Assembly (NCBI GenBank): GCA_039177505.1 | Contig: JBCDFR010000041.1 | Location: 1-33,769, forward strand | From: JABSQH01 sp039177505 | GTDB taxonomy: Bacteria > Actinomycetota > Acidimicrobiia > Acidimicrobiales > Ilumatobacteraceae | Direction of reading: 5' to 3' | Length of the DNA: 33,769 nucleotides | Part shown: positions 23,733 to 31,463 of the stretch, piece after piece | Position numbering within the stretch: position 1 is the first letter of the stretch | Layout: every line of letters starts with the position of its first letter | Translations under genes and position numbers: made by a program | Notes under the pieces: model-generated | Databases searched by the model: none | What the model was told of the DNA's origin: nothing | Seen by the model: the letters and a program-made list of their open reading frames with translations, nothing else

Positions 23733-24932
23733 GTGGGGGTGGATTCCGAGCGACTGGTGGCGGGGGGGCGAGCCGGGTCTAGCCTCGAAGACGGCCGGGG
23801 GGGGTTCATCGACGGAGCGCTCCCCGGAGAAGTCGTCGAGGTCGAGCTGTCGAGCGATCGCCGCGACTTTGCAGAGGCACAGCTGGTGCAGGTCGTTGAG
23901 CCGATACCAACCCGGCAGGAGCCGCAGTGTCGATTACGGCGGGCCGGATGCGGCGGTTGCGACTGGATGCACCTCGAGCCTGCGGCGCAGCTTCCGGCGA
24001 AGGTCGGCATCGTGGTCGATGCCTTCGCCCGTACCGGCCGATTGCCGGCCGACGACATCGCGGAGATGATCTTGGTCGGTGGCACGGTGCCGTCGACCCG
24101 GTACCGCACGACGGTGCGCGTGGTGGGCACTCCAGATGGCCGTGTCGGGTTTCGCGCTGCCGGCTCGCGCGACGTTGTTGCCGTCGACGATTGTCCGGTG
24201 GCCGTTGCCGAGTTGGCAGATGCCTTTGCGCAGACGCGTATCGAGCCCGATGTCGAGCTGACGTTGCGTGTCTCGACGTTGAACGGGGCGCGCACGGCGT
24301 GGTGGAGTGCGCCGAAGCGCCGACGCGGCGGTCGACGACCCGGTCCGCCGGTGATCCCCGCCGACATCGCGACCGGACGTGGGGCCTCACTCGTCGAGCG
24401 GGTCGCCGGCGCCGAGTTGCGTGTCTCGGCCGCCTCGTTCTTCCAGGCGAGCCATGCCGGTGCAGAGCTGCTCGTCGACGCAGTGCGCCGCGCCGCTCCC
24501 GAGGCCGCAACGGCCGAGCACGCGGTCGATGCCTATGGCGGGGTCGGGTTGTTTGCAACCACGGTGCTCGCGGATGCCGGTCATGTGACACTGATCGAAA
24601 CGTCGCGCCGCGCCTGCGACGACGCGCGACACAACCTCGCTGACCGCAAGGTCACCGTCCATCGCTCCGAGGTCGGCGCCTGGCAGGCCAGCGATCGCGT
24701 CGATCTGATCATCGCCGATCCGGCCCGGGACGGATTGCGCCGGCCGGGCGTCGCCGCGCTGGCGGCCGCTGGTGCCCCCGTCGTCGTGTTGGTGAGTTGC
24801 GATCCGGTTGCCGGGGCCCGCGACGTACGTGGGCTGATCGATGCCGGGTACCGCGTCGAACGCATTGAAGTGCTCGACCTGTTCCCCCAGACCCACCATC
24901 TGGAGCTGGTGACTCGGCTCGTGCGAGAATGA
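23733..24932 (+). CDS. RNA m5U-type methyltransferase (TrmA/RlmCD superfamily)
   Basis: A SAM-dependent class I RNA methyltransferase of about 399 residues. The N terminus (RLVAGGRAG...FIDGALPGEVVEVEL) is a TRAM-like RNA-binding domain. CRLRRAGCGGCDWMHL gives three cysteines and DDCPVAVAEL the fourth of a probable 4Fe-4S cluster. ASFFQASHAGAELLVDAV precedes the SAM motif VDAYGGVGLFA. IIADPARDGL replaces the usual DPPRxG, and VLVSCDPVAGARDV holds the catalytic Cys356. Which RNA is modified cannot be told. The start is uncertain: GTG 23733 leaves 61 bp to the divergent gene; GTG 23739 and ATG 23670 are alternatives. Confidence 0.85.
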   Translation: MGVDSERLVAGGRAGSSLEDGRGGFIDGALPGEVVEVELSSDRRDFAEAQLVQVVEPIPTRQEPQCRLRRAGCGGCDWMHLEPAAQLPAKVGIVVDAFARTGRLPADDIAEMILVGGTVPSTRYRTTVRVVGTPDGRVGFRAAGSRDVVAVDDCPVAVAELADAFAQTRIEPDVELTLRVSTLNGARTAWWSAPKRRRGGRRPGPPVIPADIATGRGASLVERVAGAELRVSAASFFQASHAGAELLVDAVRRAAPEAATAEHAVDAYGGVGLFATTVLADAGHVTLIETSRRACDDARHNLADRKVTVHRSEVGAWQASDRVDLIIADPARDGLRRPGVAALAAAGAPVVVLVSCDPVAGARDVRGLIDAGYRVERIEVLDLFPQTHHLELVTRLVRE

Positions 24933-24960
24933 TGTCATCCGGCCGCGCCGGTGGATCCGT

Positions 24961-25548
24961 ATGGAAGATGTGAGACAGGACTACGTCGAGGCCTCCGACG
25001 CTGCGTTGGTGGTGGCCATTGGCCGCTATCAGCAAGCCGCGCTCGCCGAGGCATACCGGCGCCACGCCGGCGCGGTATTCGGTTTGTCGAAACGCCTGCT
25101 CAGCGATGCGTCCCGAGCCGAAGAGATCGTGCAGGAGGTATTCGTTCGATTGTGGAACGATCCCAGCCGGTTCGATCCCGAGCGGGGCACGCTGCGGAGT
25201 TTTCTGTTGGCGACCACGCACGGGCGTTCGGTTGATCTGATTCGCGCCGATGCGGCGCGCAGAGCGCGCGAGGAGCGCGAAGCCCGCGAACAAGCCGACG
25301 GCGGCTACGACCTCGCCCGCGAGGTCTGGGACTTGGCGCTTGCAGGCCACGTTCGTGACGCCCTTGAAGCTCTCGCGCCCGGCGAACGCGAAGCGATCGA
25401 GCTGGCCTACTTCGGTGGCCGGACCTACAAGGAAGTGGCCGCCGAGCTCGGTGAGCCAGAAGGAACGGTGAAGAGTCGGATCCGCAACGGGCTGAAGCGC
25501 TTGCGGCAAGAATTGCTGGAGGCCGGGGTCTCCAGTGGAACGGCGTGA
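24961..25548 (+). CDS. ECF sigma factor (SigK-like)
   Basis: A 195-residue sigma-70 family factor with only regions 2 and 4. Region 2 includes AYRRHAGAVFGLSKRLLSD and AEEIVQEVFVRLWNDPSRFD with TLRSFLLATTHGRSVDLIR. Region 4 has LAPGEREAIELAYFGGRTYK and EVAAELGEPEGTVKSRIRNGLKRL, the DNA-binding helix-turn-helix. It resembles the SigK/SigL type of actinobacteria. GGTGGA lies 5 nt before the ATG. It is followed after 15 bp by an RskA-like anti-sigma factor, the usual sigma/anti-sigma pair; the regulon and signal cannot be read from the sequence. Confidence 0.93.
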   Translation: MEDVRQDYVEASDAALVVAIGRYQQAALAEAYRRHAGAVFGLSKRLLSDASRAEEIVQEVFVRLWNDPSRFDPERGTLRSFLLATTHGRSVDLIRADAARRAREEREAREQADGGYDLAREVWDLALAGHVRDALEALAPGEREAIELAYFGGRTYKEVAAELGEPEGTVKSRIRNGLKRLRQELLEAGVSSGTA

Positions 25549-25563
25549 CCGGTGGGTGAGAGC

Positions 25564-26391
25564 ATGGACGACATGACCGGTCGTAACGACATCTACGAGC
25601 TCGACGAGCTCCTCGGTGCGTACGCCCTCGATGCGGTCGACCCCGACGAGGCGCGGCGGGTCGAGGACTACCTGGCGATCAACCCGAAAGCGGCCGCCGA
25701 AGTCGCCGACCACCGCGAGGTGGCGACGATGCTGGCGTTCACCGGGATGGAGGCCCCCGACGATCTGTGGGGTCGCATTGCCAGCGAGCTCGACGACGAC
25801 CCGGAGCGACCGGCACCGGGCCCCGAGCTGCAACGAATTATCCAGGCGTCTGCAACCGCGCCGGTCCCGCCGGCGGTACCGGCTGTTGAACAACCAGGTG
25901 CAGCAGTGACCTCGCTCGACGAGGCGCGCCAGCGTCGTCGGTGGTCATCGTCGATGGCATGGGTGGCCGGCTCGGCAGCGGCTGCCGTCGTGGCGGTCGT
26001 GGCCATCACCGTCGTGGTCACCGACCGCGCCGATGCCCCGACCGATCCGCTGATTGCGGCGATCGAGACCGCTCGCGCTGATATCGACTCGGTCGAGACG
26101 ACGTTGGTCGCTGAGAACTTCGCGGCCACCGCCGACGCGGTGATCGGCCAAGACGGACGCGGCTATCTCGAAGCCCGTGAGTTGCCGGTACTCGCCGACG
26201 ACCAGACCTATCAGCTGTGGGGGGTCGTCTCCGATGGCCAGGTGATTTCCCTGGGCATCCTTGGGCCGAACCTCGGACTCGAGACGTTCACGGTCGAAGG
26301 TGATGTTTCGGCGCTGGCGATCACTATCGAAGATGCACCCGGGGTGATTGCCGACGGCAACCCCGACGGCGCCTTCGTCGGCACGTTCTAG
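25564..26391 (+). CDS. Anti-sigma-K factor RskA-like membrane protein
   Basis: A protein of about 275 residues that should hold the neighbouring ECF factor at the membrane. The cytosolic N-terminal part YELDELLGAYALDAVDPDEA and LWGRIASEL resembles the anti-sigma domain; no HxxxCxxC zinc motif is present, as in RskA. One membrane helix (SSMAWVAGSAAAAVVAVVAI) follows at about residues 135-155. The extracytoplasmic part has ELPVLADDQTYQLWGVVSDG and ends in a beta-rich stretch with ALAITIEDAPG, the RskA C-terminal domain. Start choice: ATG 25564 has GGTGAG a few bases upstream; GTG 25552 and ATG 25573 are also possible. Release by regulated proteolysis is known for RskA and is inferred here. Confidence 0.88.
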   Translation: MDDMTGRNDIYELDELLGAYALDAVDPDEARRVEDYLAINPKAAAEVADHREVATMLAFTGMEAPDDLWGRIASELDDDPERPAPGPELQRIIQASATAPVPPAVPAVEQPGAAVTSLDEARQRRRWSSSMAWVAGSAAAAVVAVVAITVVVTDRADAPTDPLIAAIETARADIDSVETTLVAENFAATADAVIGQDGRGYLEARELPVLADDQTYQLWGVVSDGQVISLGILGPNLGLETFTVEGDVSALAITIEDAPGVIADGNPDGAFVGTF

Positions 26392-26409
26392 CGCTGGCAC
26401 ACTCTGGGC

Positions 26410-27309
26410 GTGATCACGCCCCGCCCCTCATCGGCTGTCGCTGATGCACAGCGCGCCGGACAGCCGATCGTCGCGCTCGAATCGACGATCTTTTCCAACC
26501 TCGGACTGCCGTCGCCGGACAACGAGGTAGCGCTCGAGCGATGCCTTGCTGCCGTCACCGCCGGCGGCGCGGTGCCTGCCGTGACCGCCATGCTCGAGGG
26601 CGAGGTCCGACTCGGGCTCGACGATTACGAGTACCCGCGGATCCTGGGCGTTGCCCAGAAAATGGCCGAGCGCGACATTCCAGTCGCAGTGGCGCAGGGG
26701 TGGGAGATCGGCGCGTCGACAGTGTCGGCGTCAGTGGCGATCGCTGCGGCCGGTGGGGTGTCGGTGTTCGCCACCGGCGGCATCGGCGGCGTACACCGCG
26801 GTCTCGGCAGCTTTGACGTCTCGGCCGATCTCGACGCCATTGCCCACCACCGAGTCGTCACAGTGTCGGCGGGCGCCAAGGCGTTTCTCGACCTCGGCAA
26901 GACGCTCGAGTACCTGGAGACGGCCGGCGTGCCCGTGCTCGGCTGGCGCCATGACGACTTCCCCGCCTTTTACTCCCGCAGTTCAGGATTTGGGGTGGCC
27001 CACCGCGTCGAGTCTGCAGACGAGGTGGCGGGGGTGTTCACCGCCGCGACACGAGTGACCGGCGGAGTGTTGTTGGCTGCGCCGATTCCGGAACACGCAG
27101 CGCTCGACCGTGCCGAGATCGATGCGGCGATCGCGTCGGCGCTCGACGCAGCGGATGCCGCCGGCGTGGTCGGAGCGGCGGTAACGCCGTACGTGCTCGA
27201 GCGGATCGCCGCGGTCACCGAGGGCCGCAGCGTTCCTGCCAATCTGGCTCTGGCTGAGAACAACGCTGGCGTTGCAGCCGAGATCGCTGTCGCCATCGCT
27301 CAGTCGTAA
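26410..27309 (+). CDS. psuG: Pseudouridine-5'-phosphate glycosidase
   Basis: A 299-residue enzyme that reversibly splits pseudouridine 5'-phosphate into uracil and ribose 5-phosphate by cleaving the C-C glycosidic bond. Aligning with E. coli PsuG puts Glu24 (ALESTIF), Asp140 (VSADL) and Lys157 (SAGAKAFLDLGKTLEYLE) at the catalytic glutamate, metal aspartate and Schiff-base lysine, with the same 17-residue spacing of the last two. ATGGIGGVHRG and the C-terminal NLALAENNAGVAAEIAVAIA are also family marks. The GTG at 26410 is 18 bp after the anti-sigma stop, so co-transcription is possible. The usual partner kinase PsuK is not adjacent. Confidence 0.94.
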   Translation: MITPRPSSAVADAQRAGQPIVALESTIFSNLGLPSPDNEVALERCLAAVTAGGAVPAVTAMLEGEVRLGLDDYEYPRILGVAQKMAERDIPVAVAQGWEIGASTVSASVAIAAAGGVSVFATGGIGGVHRGLGSFDVSADLDAIAHHRVVTVSAGAKAFLDLGKTLEYLETAGVPVLGWRHDDFPAFYSRSSGFGVAHRVESADEVAGVFTAATRVTGGVLLAAPIPEHAALDRAEIDAAIASALDAADAAGVVGAAVTPYVLERIAAVTEGRSVPANLALAENNAGVAAEIAVAIAQS

Positions 27310-27321
27310 CGATCCCCCGAC

Positions 27322-27358
27322 GATGCGACAACTGGTGCCAGGCACCAGTTGTCGCATC
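27322..27358. repeat. Perfect 37-bp palindrome between convergent genes
   Basis: Left arm GATGCGACAACTGGTGCC (27322-27339), a single A at 27340, and an exactly complementary right arm (27341-27358). It lies 12 bp after the psuG stop and 31 bp beyond the permease stop. It can serve as a bidirectional terminator hairpin, although there is no T-run. Its centre GGTGCC-A-GGCACC resembles GGTGTC-T-GACACC at 30490-30502, which suggests a REP-like repeat. Confidence 0.85.
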
Positions 27359-27389
27359 ACGAGGTGTGGATGAGCGACGACGAGTGCTG

Positions 27390-28169
27390 TCACTGCGCTG
27401 CTCGTGACTCGCTGCGCAAGCTGAGGGTTTGCGTGACCGCTACGAACACCAGCAGCGCCGCGAACATGATGTTGGAGGCTTGCGTACTCAATTGGTTGGC
27501 GATGAGACCCCCGGCCACTGCCGATACGACCCCAAAGCCGCCAATGAACGTCGCGACCCGCATGTCGGCGTTGGCCTTCTGTCGATTGCGGATCGTGCCC
27601 ATGATCGCTGTCGGCACGATGACAGCGGCCGACGTTCCCTTGGCCACGACGGGGATCTCGTCGAGGAGGACCACCATCGCTGGCACCATGACGATGCCGC
27701 CGCCGATACCGAGCAGCCCAGCGAGCGTTCCGGTGATCAACCCGACGAGTACGAGTCCCACTGCAATGATCACCGTGAGGTCGCCGCGGCCACCGGCGCT
27801 GTCGGTCAGTAGCAGCCGAAAGGCCGTGGCGATCACCACGGCGATGAAGAGGATGGTCAGCGCTCGTTTGGGGATGATCTGCAACAGGTGGGTTCCGACG
27901 AAGGCGCCACCGATAGCACCGATCGCCAGGAACAACGCGAGCGGCCAGTCGACGTTGCCGGTTGCGATGTAGGTGAGCAGGCTGGCGGCGGCGATGGGCA
28001 GCGTCGCCGCCAGCGACGTGCCGTGAGCCATGCGACGCTCCATCCCGGCAAAAGACACCAGACCGGGCACGATGATCAGCCCGCCGCCGACGCCGAACAT
28101 GCCACCCAGCAGACCTGCGGCGACGCCGACGATCGCAGCGGTGCGCCCGCCGACGCTGGGTGAACTCAC
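27390..28169 (-). CDS. TauE/SafE (TSUP) family membrane permease
   Basis: A 259-residue inner-membrane protein of the TauE/SafE family, which moves sulphite, sulphoacetate, taurine-derived or related anions. Two homologous halves are visible: GVAAGLLGGMFGVGGGLIIVPGL at the N terminus and GTLAGLLGIGGGIVMVPAMVVLL in the middle (quoted in part), each with the glycine-rich GxGGG re-entrant motif. About eight hydrophobic segments are present. The GTG at 28169 is preceded by TATGGT at 6 nt. The substrate cannot be assigned; no sulphur gene neighbours it. It is convergent with psuG across the palindrome and divergent from the DUF2889 gene. Confidence 0.87.
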   Translation of the reverse strand: MSSPSVGGRTAAIVGVAAGLLGGMFGVGGGLIIVPGLVSFAGMERRMAHGTSLAATLPIAAASLLTYIATGNVDWPLALFLAIGAIGGAFVGTHLLQIIPKRALTILFIAVVIATAFRLLLTDSAGGRGDLTVIIAVGLVLVGLITGTLAGLLGIGGGIVMVPAMVVLLDEIPVVAKGTSAAVIVPTAIMGTIRNRQKANADMRVATFIGGFGVVSAVAGGLIANQLSTQASNIMFAALLVFVAVTQTLSLRSESRAAQ

Positions 28170-28175
28170 CGGGCA

Positions 28176-28181
28176 ACCATA
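28176..28181 (-). promoter_or_regulatory. Probable -10 element for the TauE/SafE permease
   Basis: On the - strand TATGGT ends 6 nt before the GTG start at 28169. Confidence 0.4.
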
Positions 28182-28252
28182 GGCAACCGATCGCCGATCG
28201 GCCTTCGTCACTGCGCAATCCGTCCGGCTGCGGCCGGCGGGTACCGCGCTTG

Positions 28253-28258
28253 TACCGT
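28253..28258 (+). promoter_or_regulatory. Probable -10 element for the DUF2889 gene
   Basis: TACCGT ends 7 nt before the GTG at 28266 and overlaps the alternative GTG at 28257, so it favours 28266 as the start. Confidence 0.4.
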
Positions 28259-28265
28259 GCGCGTC

Positions 28266-28979
28266 GTGAGAGCGCACCCACCCTCCGACGCGTCGAGCCT
28301 GTTCGACGACGCCTCGATCCTGCCCACCGACCCGGTCGACGAGTCGGGGCAACCGTTGGAGGTGCTGCATGACCGCGAGTACCGCGTGCGTGCGTTCCGG
28401 AAAGCCGCTGATCGTTTGCTCCTGCGCGGCGCGGTGCGCGATCAGAAGCCACCTGGGCTGTATCTCGACGTCGATCCCGATCCGTTGACCGTGCACCACA
28501 TGCAGCTCGACATCGAAGTCGCGATGCCCGGCTTCGAGATCGTGGATGCCGCAGTCGAGTTCTTGTCCCACCCCAATCGCGAGTGCCCACAGATCGTCGA
28601 GCGCTATCGCGAGCTGATCGGCCTCTCGATCGCCCGCGGGTTTAGGCAGAAGGTGCGCGAGCTGTTCGGTGGACCACGGGGCTGCACGCACACCACAGCG
28701 CTATTGCAGGCAATGGCGCCGGTGGCGATCCAGAGCGTGTGGTCGATGCGCGCCGCGAATGTGCGCAGCGGTGTCACTACTGGTGGTCGGGAGTCCCAGG
28801 AGCAGCAGCAGGCAATGTGGCAGATGAACCTCAACACGTGTCACGTGTGGGCAGAGGACTCCGACTGGGTGACCGGCCTCAGGGCGGGTGAGGAGATGCC
28901 GCCACCGGTGTTCGTCGAAGAGCGGATGGTCTCGCTCGGGCTCAAGCCCGAAGACTGGCGTCGCCGAATGTTGTCGTAA
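28266..28979 (+). CDS. DUF2889 family protein
   Basis: A 237-residue protein of unknown function. It carries the DUF2889 pattern: VHHMQLDIEVAMPGFEIVDA in the beta-rich core, ECPQIVERYRELIGLSIARG, and the diagnostic GCTHTTALLQAMAPVAIQS, where Cys and His could bind metal. A second cysteine-containing stretch is NTCHVWAEDSDWV near the C terminus. There is no signal peptide or membrane helix. DUF2889 genes often neighbour acyl-CoA or steroid catabolism genes, and an acyl-CoA dehydrogenase follows after 64 bp; that link is inference. A GTG at 28257 would add three residues. Confidence 0.8.
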   Translation: MRAHPPSDASSLFDDASILPTDPVDESGQPLEVLHDREYRVRAFRKAADRLLLRGAVRDQKPPGLYLDVDPDPLTVHHMQLDIEVAMPGFEIVDAAVEFLSHPNRECPQIVERYRELIGLSIARGFRQKVRELFGGPRGCTHTTALLQAMAPVAIQSVWSMRAANVRSGVTTGGRESQEQQQAMWQMNLNTCHVWAEDSDWVTGLRAGEEMPPPVFVEERMVSLGLKPEDWRRRMLS

Positions 28980-29030
28980 CCCATCGGCGGGAATCACCGA
29001 GCGGCCTACGTGGGCACCACGTTGGTGGCG

Positions 29031-29036
29031 TAGCGT
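29031..29036 (+). promoter_or_regulatory. Probable -10 element for the acyl-CoA dehydrogenase
   Basis: TAGCGT ends 7 nt before the ATG at 29044, a textbook leaderless spacing. The intervening TTCGCGC has no Shine-Dalgarno. Confidence 0.48.
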
Positions 29037-29043
29037 TTCGCGC

Positions 29044-30201
<1,158 letters not shown>

Positions 30202-30215
30202 CGGCGCCGGACCGG

Positions 30216-30221
30216 TAACAT
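30216..30221 (+). promoter_or_regulatory. Possible -10 element for tRNA-His
   Basis: TAACAT ends 14 nt before the tRNA-His gene; it matches the TANNNT used elsewhere. Confidence 0.35.
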
Positions 30222-30235
30222 CTCAGCCGCTACAT

Positions 30236-30312
30236 GGTGGCCATAGCTCAATAGGTAGAGCACCAGGTTGTGATCCTGGCGGTTGGGGGTTCAAGTCCCC
30301 TTGGCCACCCCA
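30236..30312 (+). tRNA. tRNA-His (GTG anticodon)
   Basis: A cloverleaf with acceptor stem GTGGCCA/TGGCCAC, an encoded extra G-1 at 30236 opposite discriminator C at 30309, and an encoded CCA at 30310-30312. The D arm contains AGCTCAATAGGTAGAGC. The anticodon stem CCAGG/CCTGG encloses TTGTGAT, with GTG at 30270-30272. The T arm has GGTTCAAGTCC. G-1 is the identity element for histidyl-tRNA synthetase. Confidence 0.97.
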
Positions 30313-30315
30313 GAG

Positions 30316-30334
30316 AGCGGGCGTCGCGCCCGTT
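30316..30334 (+). terminator. Hairpin after tRNA-His (weak terminator candidate)
   Basis: CGGGCG (30318-30323), loop TCG, CGCCCG (30327-30332), extended by an A-T and a G-T pair. No T-run follows, so it may be a processing or rho-assisted end rather than a standard terminator. Confidence 0.35.
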
Positions 30335-30386
30335 CGACGTCAGCGAGGACGGCGCCCGACGGGGTGTCGAGCGCAATGCCGCTCGG

Positions 30387-30392
30387 TACCCT
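30387..30392 (+). promoter_or_regulatory. Possible -10 element for tRNA-Lys
   Basis: TACCCT ends 12 nt before the tRNA-Lys gene, a reasonable spacing for a short 5' leader. Confidence 0.38.
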
Positions 30393-30404
30393 GTCGGACC
30401 GCTC

Positions 30405-30476
30405 GCTTCTCTAGCTCAACGGCAGAGCAGTGGACTCTTAATCCATTGGTTCTGGGTTCGAATCCCAGGGGAAGCA
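30405..30476 (+). tRNA. tRNA-Lys (CTT anticodon)
   Basis: A 72-nt cloverleaf with acceptor GCTTCTC/GGGAAGC (one T-G pair) and discriminator A. The D arm is GCTCAACGGCAGAGC. The anticodon stem GTGGA/TCCAT encloses CTCTTAA with CTT at 30437-30439, reading AAG. The T arm is CTGGGTTCGAATCCCAG. CCA is not encoded, unlike in the neighbouring tRNA-His. Confidence 0.97.
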
Positions 30477-30489
30477 CATCTGCCAACGT

Positions 30490-30502
30490 GGTGTCTGACA
30501 CC
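30490..30502. repeat. 13-bp palindrome GGTGTCTGACACC
   Basis: Six-base arms GGTGTC/GACACC around a T, 14 bp after tRNA-Lys and running into the first tandem repeat unit. The layout matches the centre of the 37-bp palindrome at 27322-27358 with two compensated base changes. Confidence 0.7.
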
Positions 30503-30608
30503 GGCTCACCGGCTCACCGGCTCCGTGACGTCGACACCGGCTCACCGGCTCCGTGACGTCGACACCGGCTCACCGGCTCCGTGACGTCGACACCGGCTCA
30601 CCGGCTCC
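30497..30608. repeat. 28-bp tandem repeat, about 3.7 copies
   Basis: Units start with GACACCGGCTCACCGGCTCC and end GTGACGTC. Copy one (30497-30532) has an extra 8-bp GGCTCACC; copies two (30533-30560) and three (30561-30588) are identical 28-mers; copy four is cut after 20 bp (30589-30608). Copies are contiguous with no spacers, so it is not CRISPR. The last copy supplies the stop codon and final residues of the - strand membrane gene. Confidence 0.9.
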
Positions 30609-31407
30609 AGCGCTGGTCGTCGCGGTAGCGGCCGACCGAGAGCGGAGTCGACCATTGACGGCGTTGGCGCATACTGGCCGTGGCGAACACGACCACCGCG
30701 GCCAGCACGAGCGCAGCCAGCGCCACGCCGAACGTCAGCGCTCGGTTGTGGTGAGCGAGACGCGGGAACACACCCATCCAGGTGGTGTCAGAGATCGCTG
30801 GCAACACGGCGAGCGGCGCCAGGTAGCCGAACACGACGAGCAGGATCGCCAGCGCACCCAATCCAACGCCGAACGCCAACGTGATCTCCCCGCGCTCTGG
30901 GCGCACAACCAACGCGGCGACGAGGAGTAGCAGCCCACCAACGGCTGCACCGATCGAGACCCAGAACGCCCCGATCTGCACGACCGAGAGGGCGCCGACC
31001 TCCTGCACGGGCAACGTGATGGGAGGCATCTCGCCGACCCGCTCGTCGCGCACGATCACCACTTGCTCCTCGGCGCTCACCTGCACCGGCTCGTCTCGGT
31101 CGCCGATGAGTCGTTCGTGGCCCGAGGCGACGAGCTGGCTCATCAGCGCAGCTCCGTCGGGGATCCGGGCGAGCTGCTCGATGAACTCCTTCAGTTGCGC
31201 AGGTGACTGGTTGAGCGCTGCCGCGTCGGCGCTGGCGATCACAGTGGCGATCTCGCCGCGGATGCCCGAATCGTCGAGGATGGCCAAGCTCGTCGACGTG
31301 TCGTCGACCGGCGTGAACGCGACGCGGCCGAACCACCACAGACTGATGGCCAAGGCAAACAAGACCATCGAGATCACGAGGAGCATCCCGCCAGGCGAAC
31401 GCCGCAC
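30598..31407 (-). CDS. Four-helix membrane protein of unknown function
   Basis: A 269-residue protein I do not recognise. The N terminus RRSPGGMLLVISMVLFALAI is a membrane helix. An extracytoplasmic region of about 130 residues follows, with helical text DSGIRGEIATVIASADAAAL and LKEFIEQLARIPDGAALMSQ, then VVIVRDERVGEMPPITLPV. Three more helices (VSIGAAVGGLLLLVAALVV, FGVGLGALAILLVVFGYLAP, FGVALAALVLAAVVVFATAS) and a short basic tail end it. The helix-rich outer region after one helix recalls other actinobacterial multi-pass proteins with large loops, but no name is safe. The GTG at 31407 has a TTGTCA/CACACT promoter upstream. The 3' end lies in a tandem repeat. Confidence 0.7.
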   Translation of the reverse strand: MRRSPGGMLLVISMVLFALAISLWWFGRVAFTPVDDTSTSLAILDDSGIRGEIATVIASADAAALNQSPAQLKEFIEQLARIPDGAALMSQLVASGHERLIGDRDEPVQVSAEEQVVIVRDERVGEMPPITLPVQEVGALSVVQIGAFWVSIGAAVGGLLLLVAALVVRPERGEITLAFGVGLGALAILLVVFGYLAPLAVLPAISDTTWMGVFPRLAHHNRALTFGVALAALVLAAVVVFATASMRQRRQWSTPLSVGRYRDDQRWSR

Positions 31408-31413
31408 CGCACA

Positions 31414-31441
31414 AGTGTGACAAAGACGGCGAGTCTGACAA
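31414..31441 (-). promoter_or_regulatory. Promoter of the four-helix membrane gene
   Basis: On the - strand TTGTCA (31436-31441, five of six matches to TTGACA), a 16-bp spacer and CACACT (31414-31419) lie upstream, the latter ending 6 nt before the GTG start. Confidence 0.45.
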
Positions 31442-31451
31442 ATACGGGCCG

Positions 31452-31457
31452 TAGCCT
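31452..31457 (+). promoter_or_regulatory. Probable -10 element for the DUF983 gene
   Basis: TAGCCT ends 6 nt before the GTG at 31464. It lies 10 bp beyond the -35 of the divergent gene. Confidence 0.42.
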
Positions 31458-31463
31458 GCGCAT

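Noticed and set aside
22009..24069. Very long + strand open frames across the GHMP kinase and rpe (22009-24069 and 22614-24932).
   Set aside because: Only the last about 400 codons (the methyltransferase) have family motifs; the upstream part is the antisense of rpe and the kinase, with no start signal.
26983..28590. 535-codon - strand frame covering psuG's 3' end and the permease.
   Set aside because: Arg-rich translation without domains; the true permease frame with TSUP motifs is in another phase.
30497..30608. CRISPR array at the 28-bp repeats.
   Set aside because: Repeat units are directly adjacent with no unique spacers, and no cas genes are in the window.
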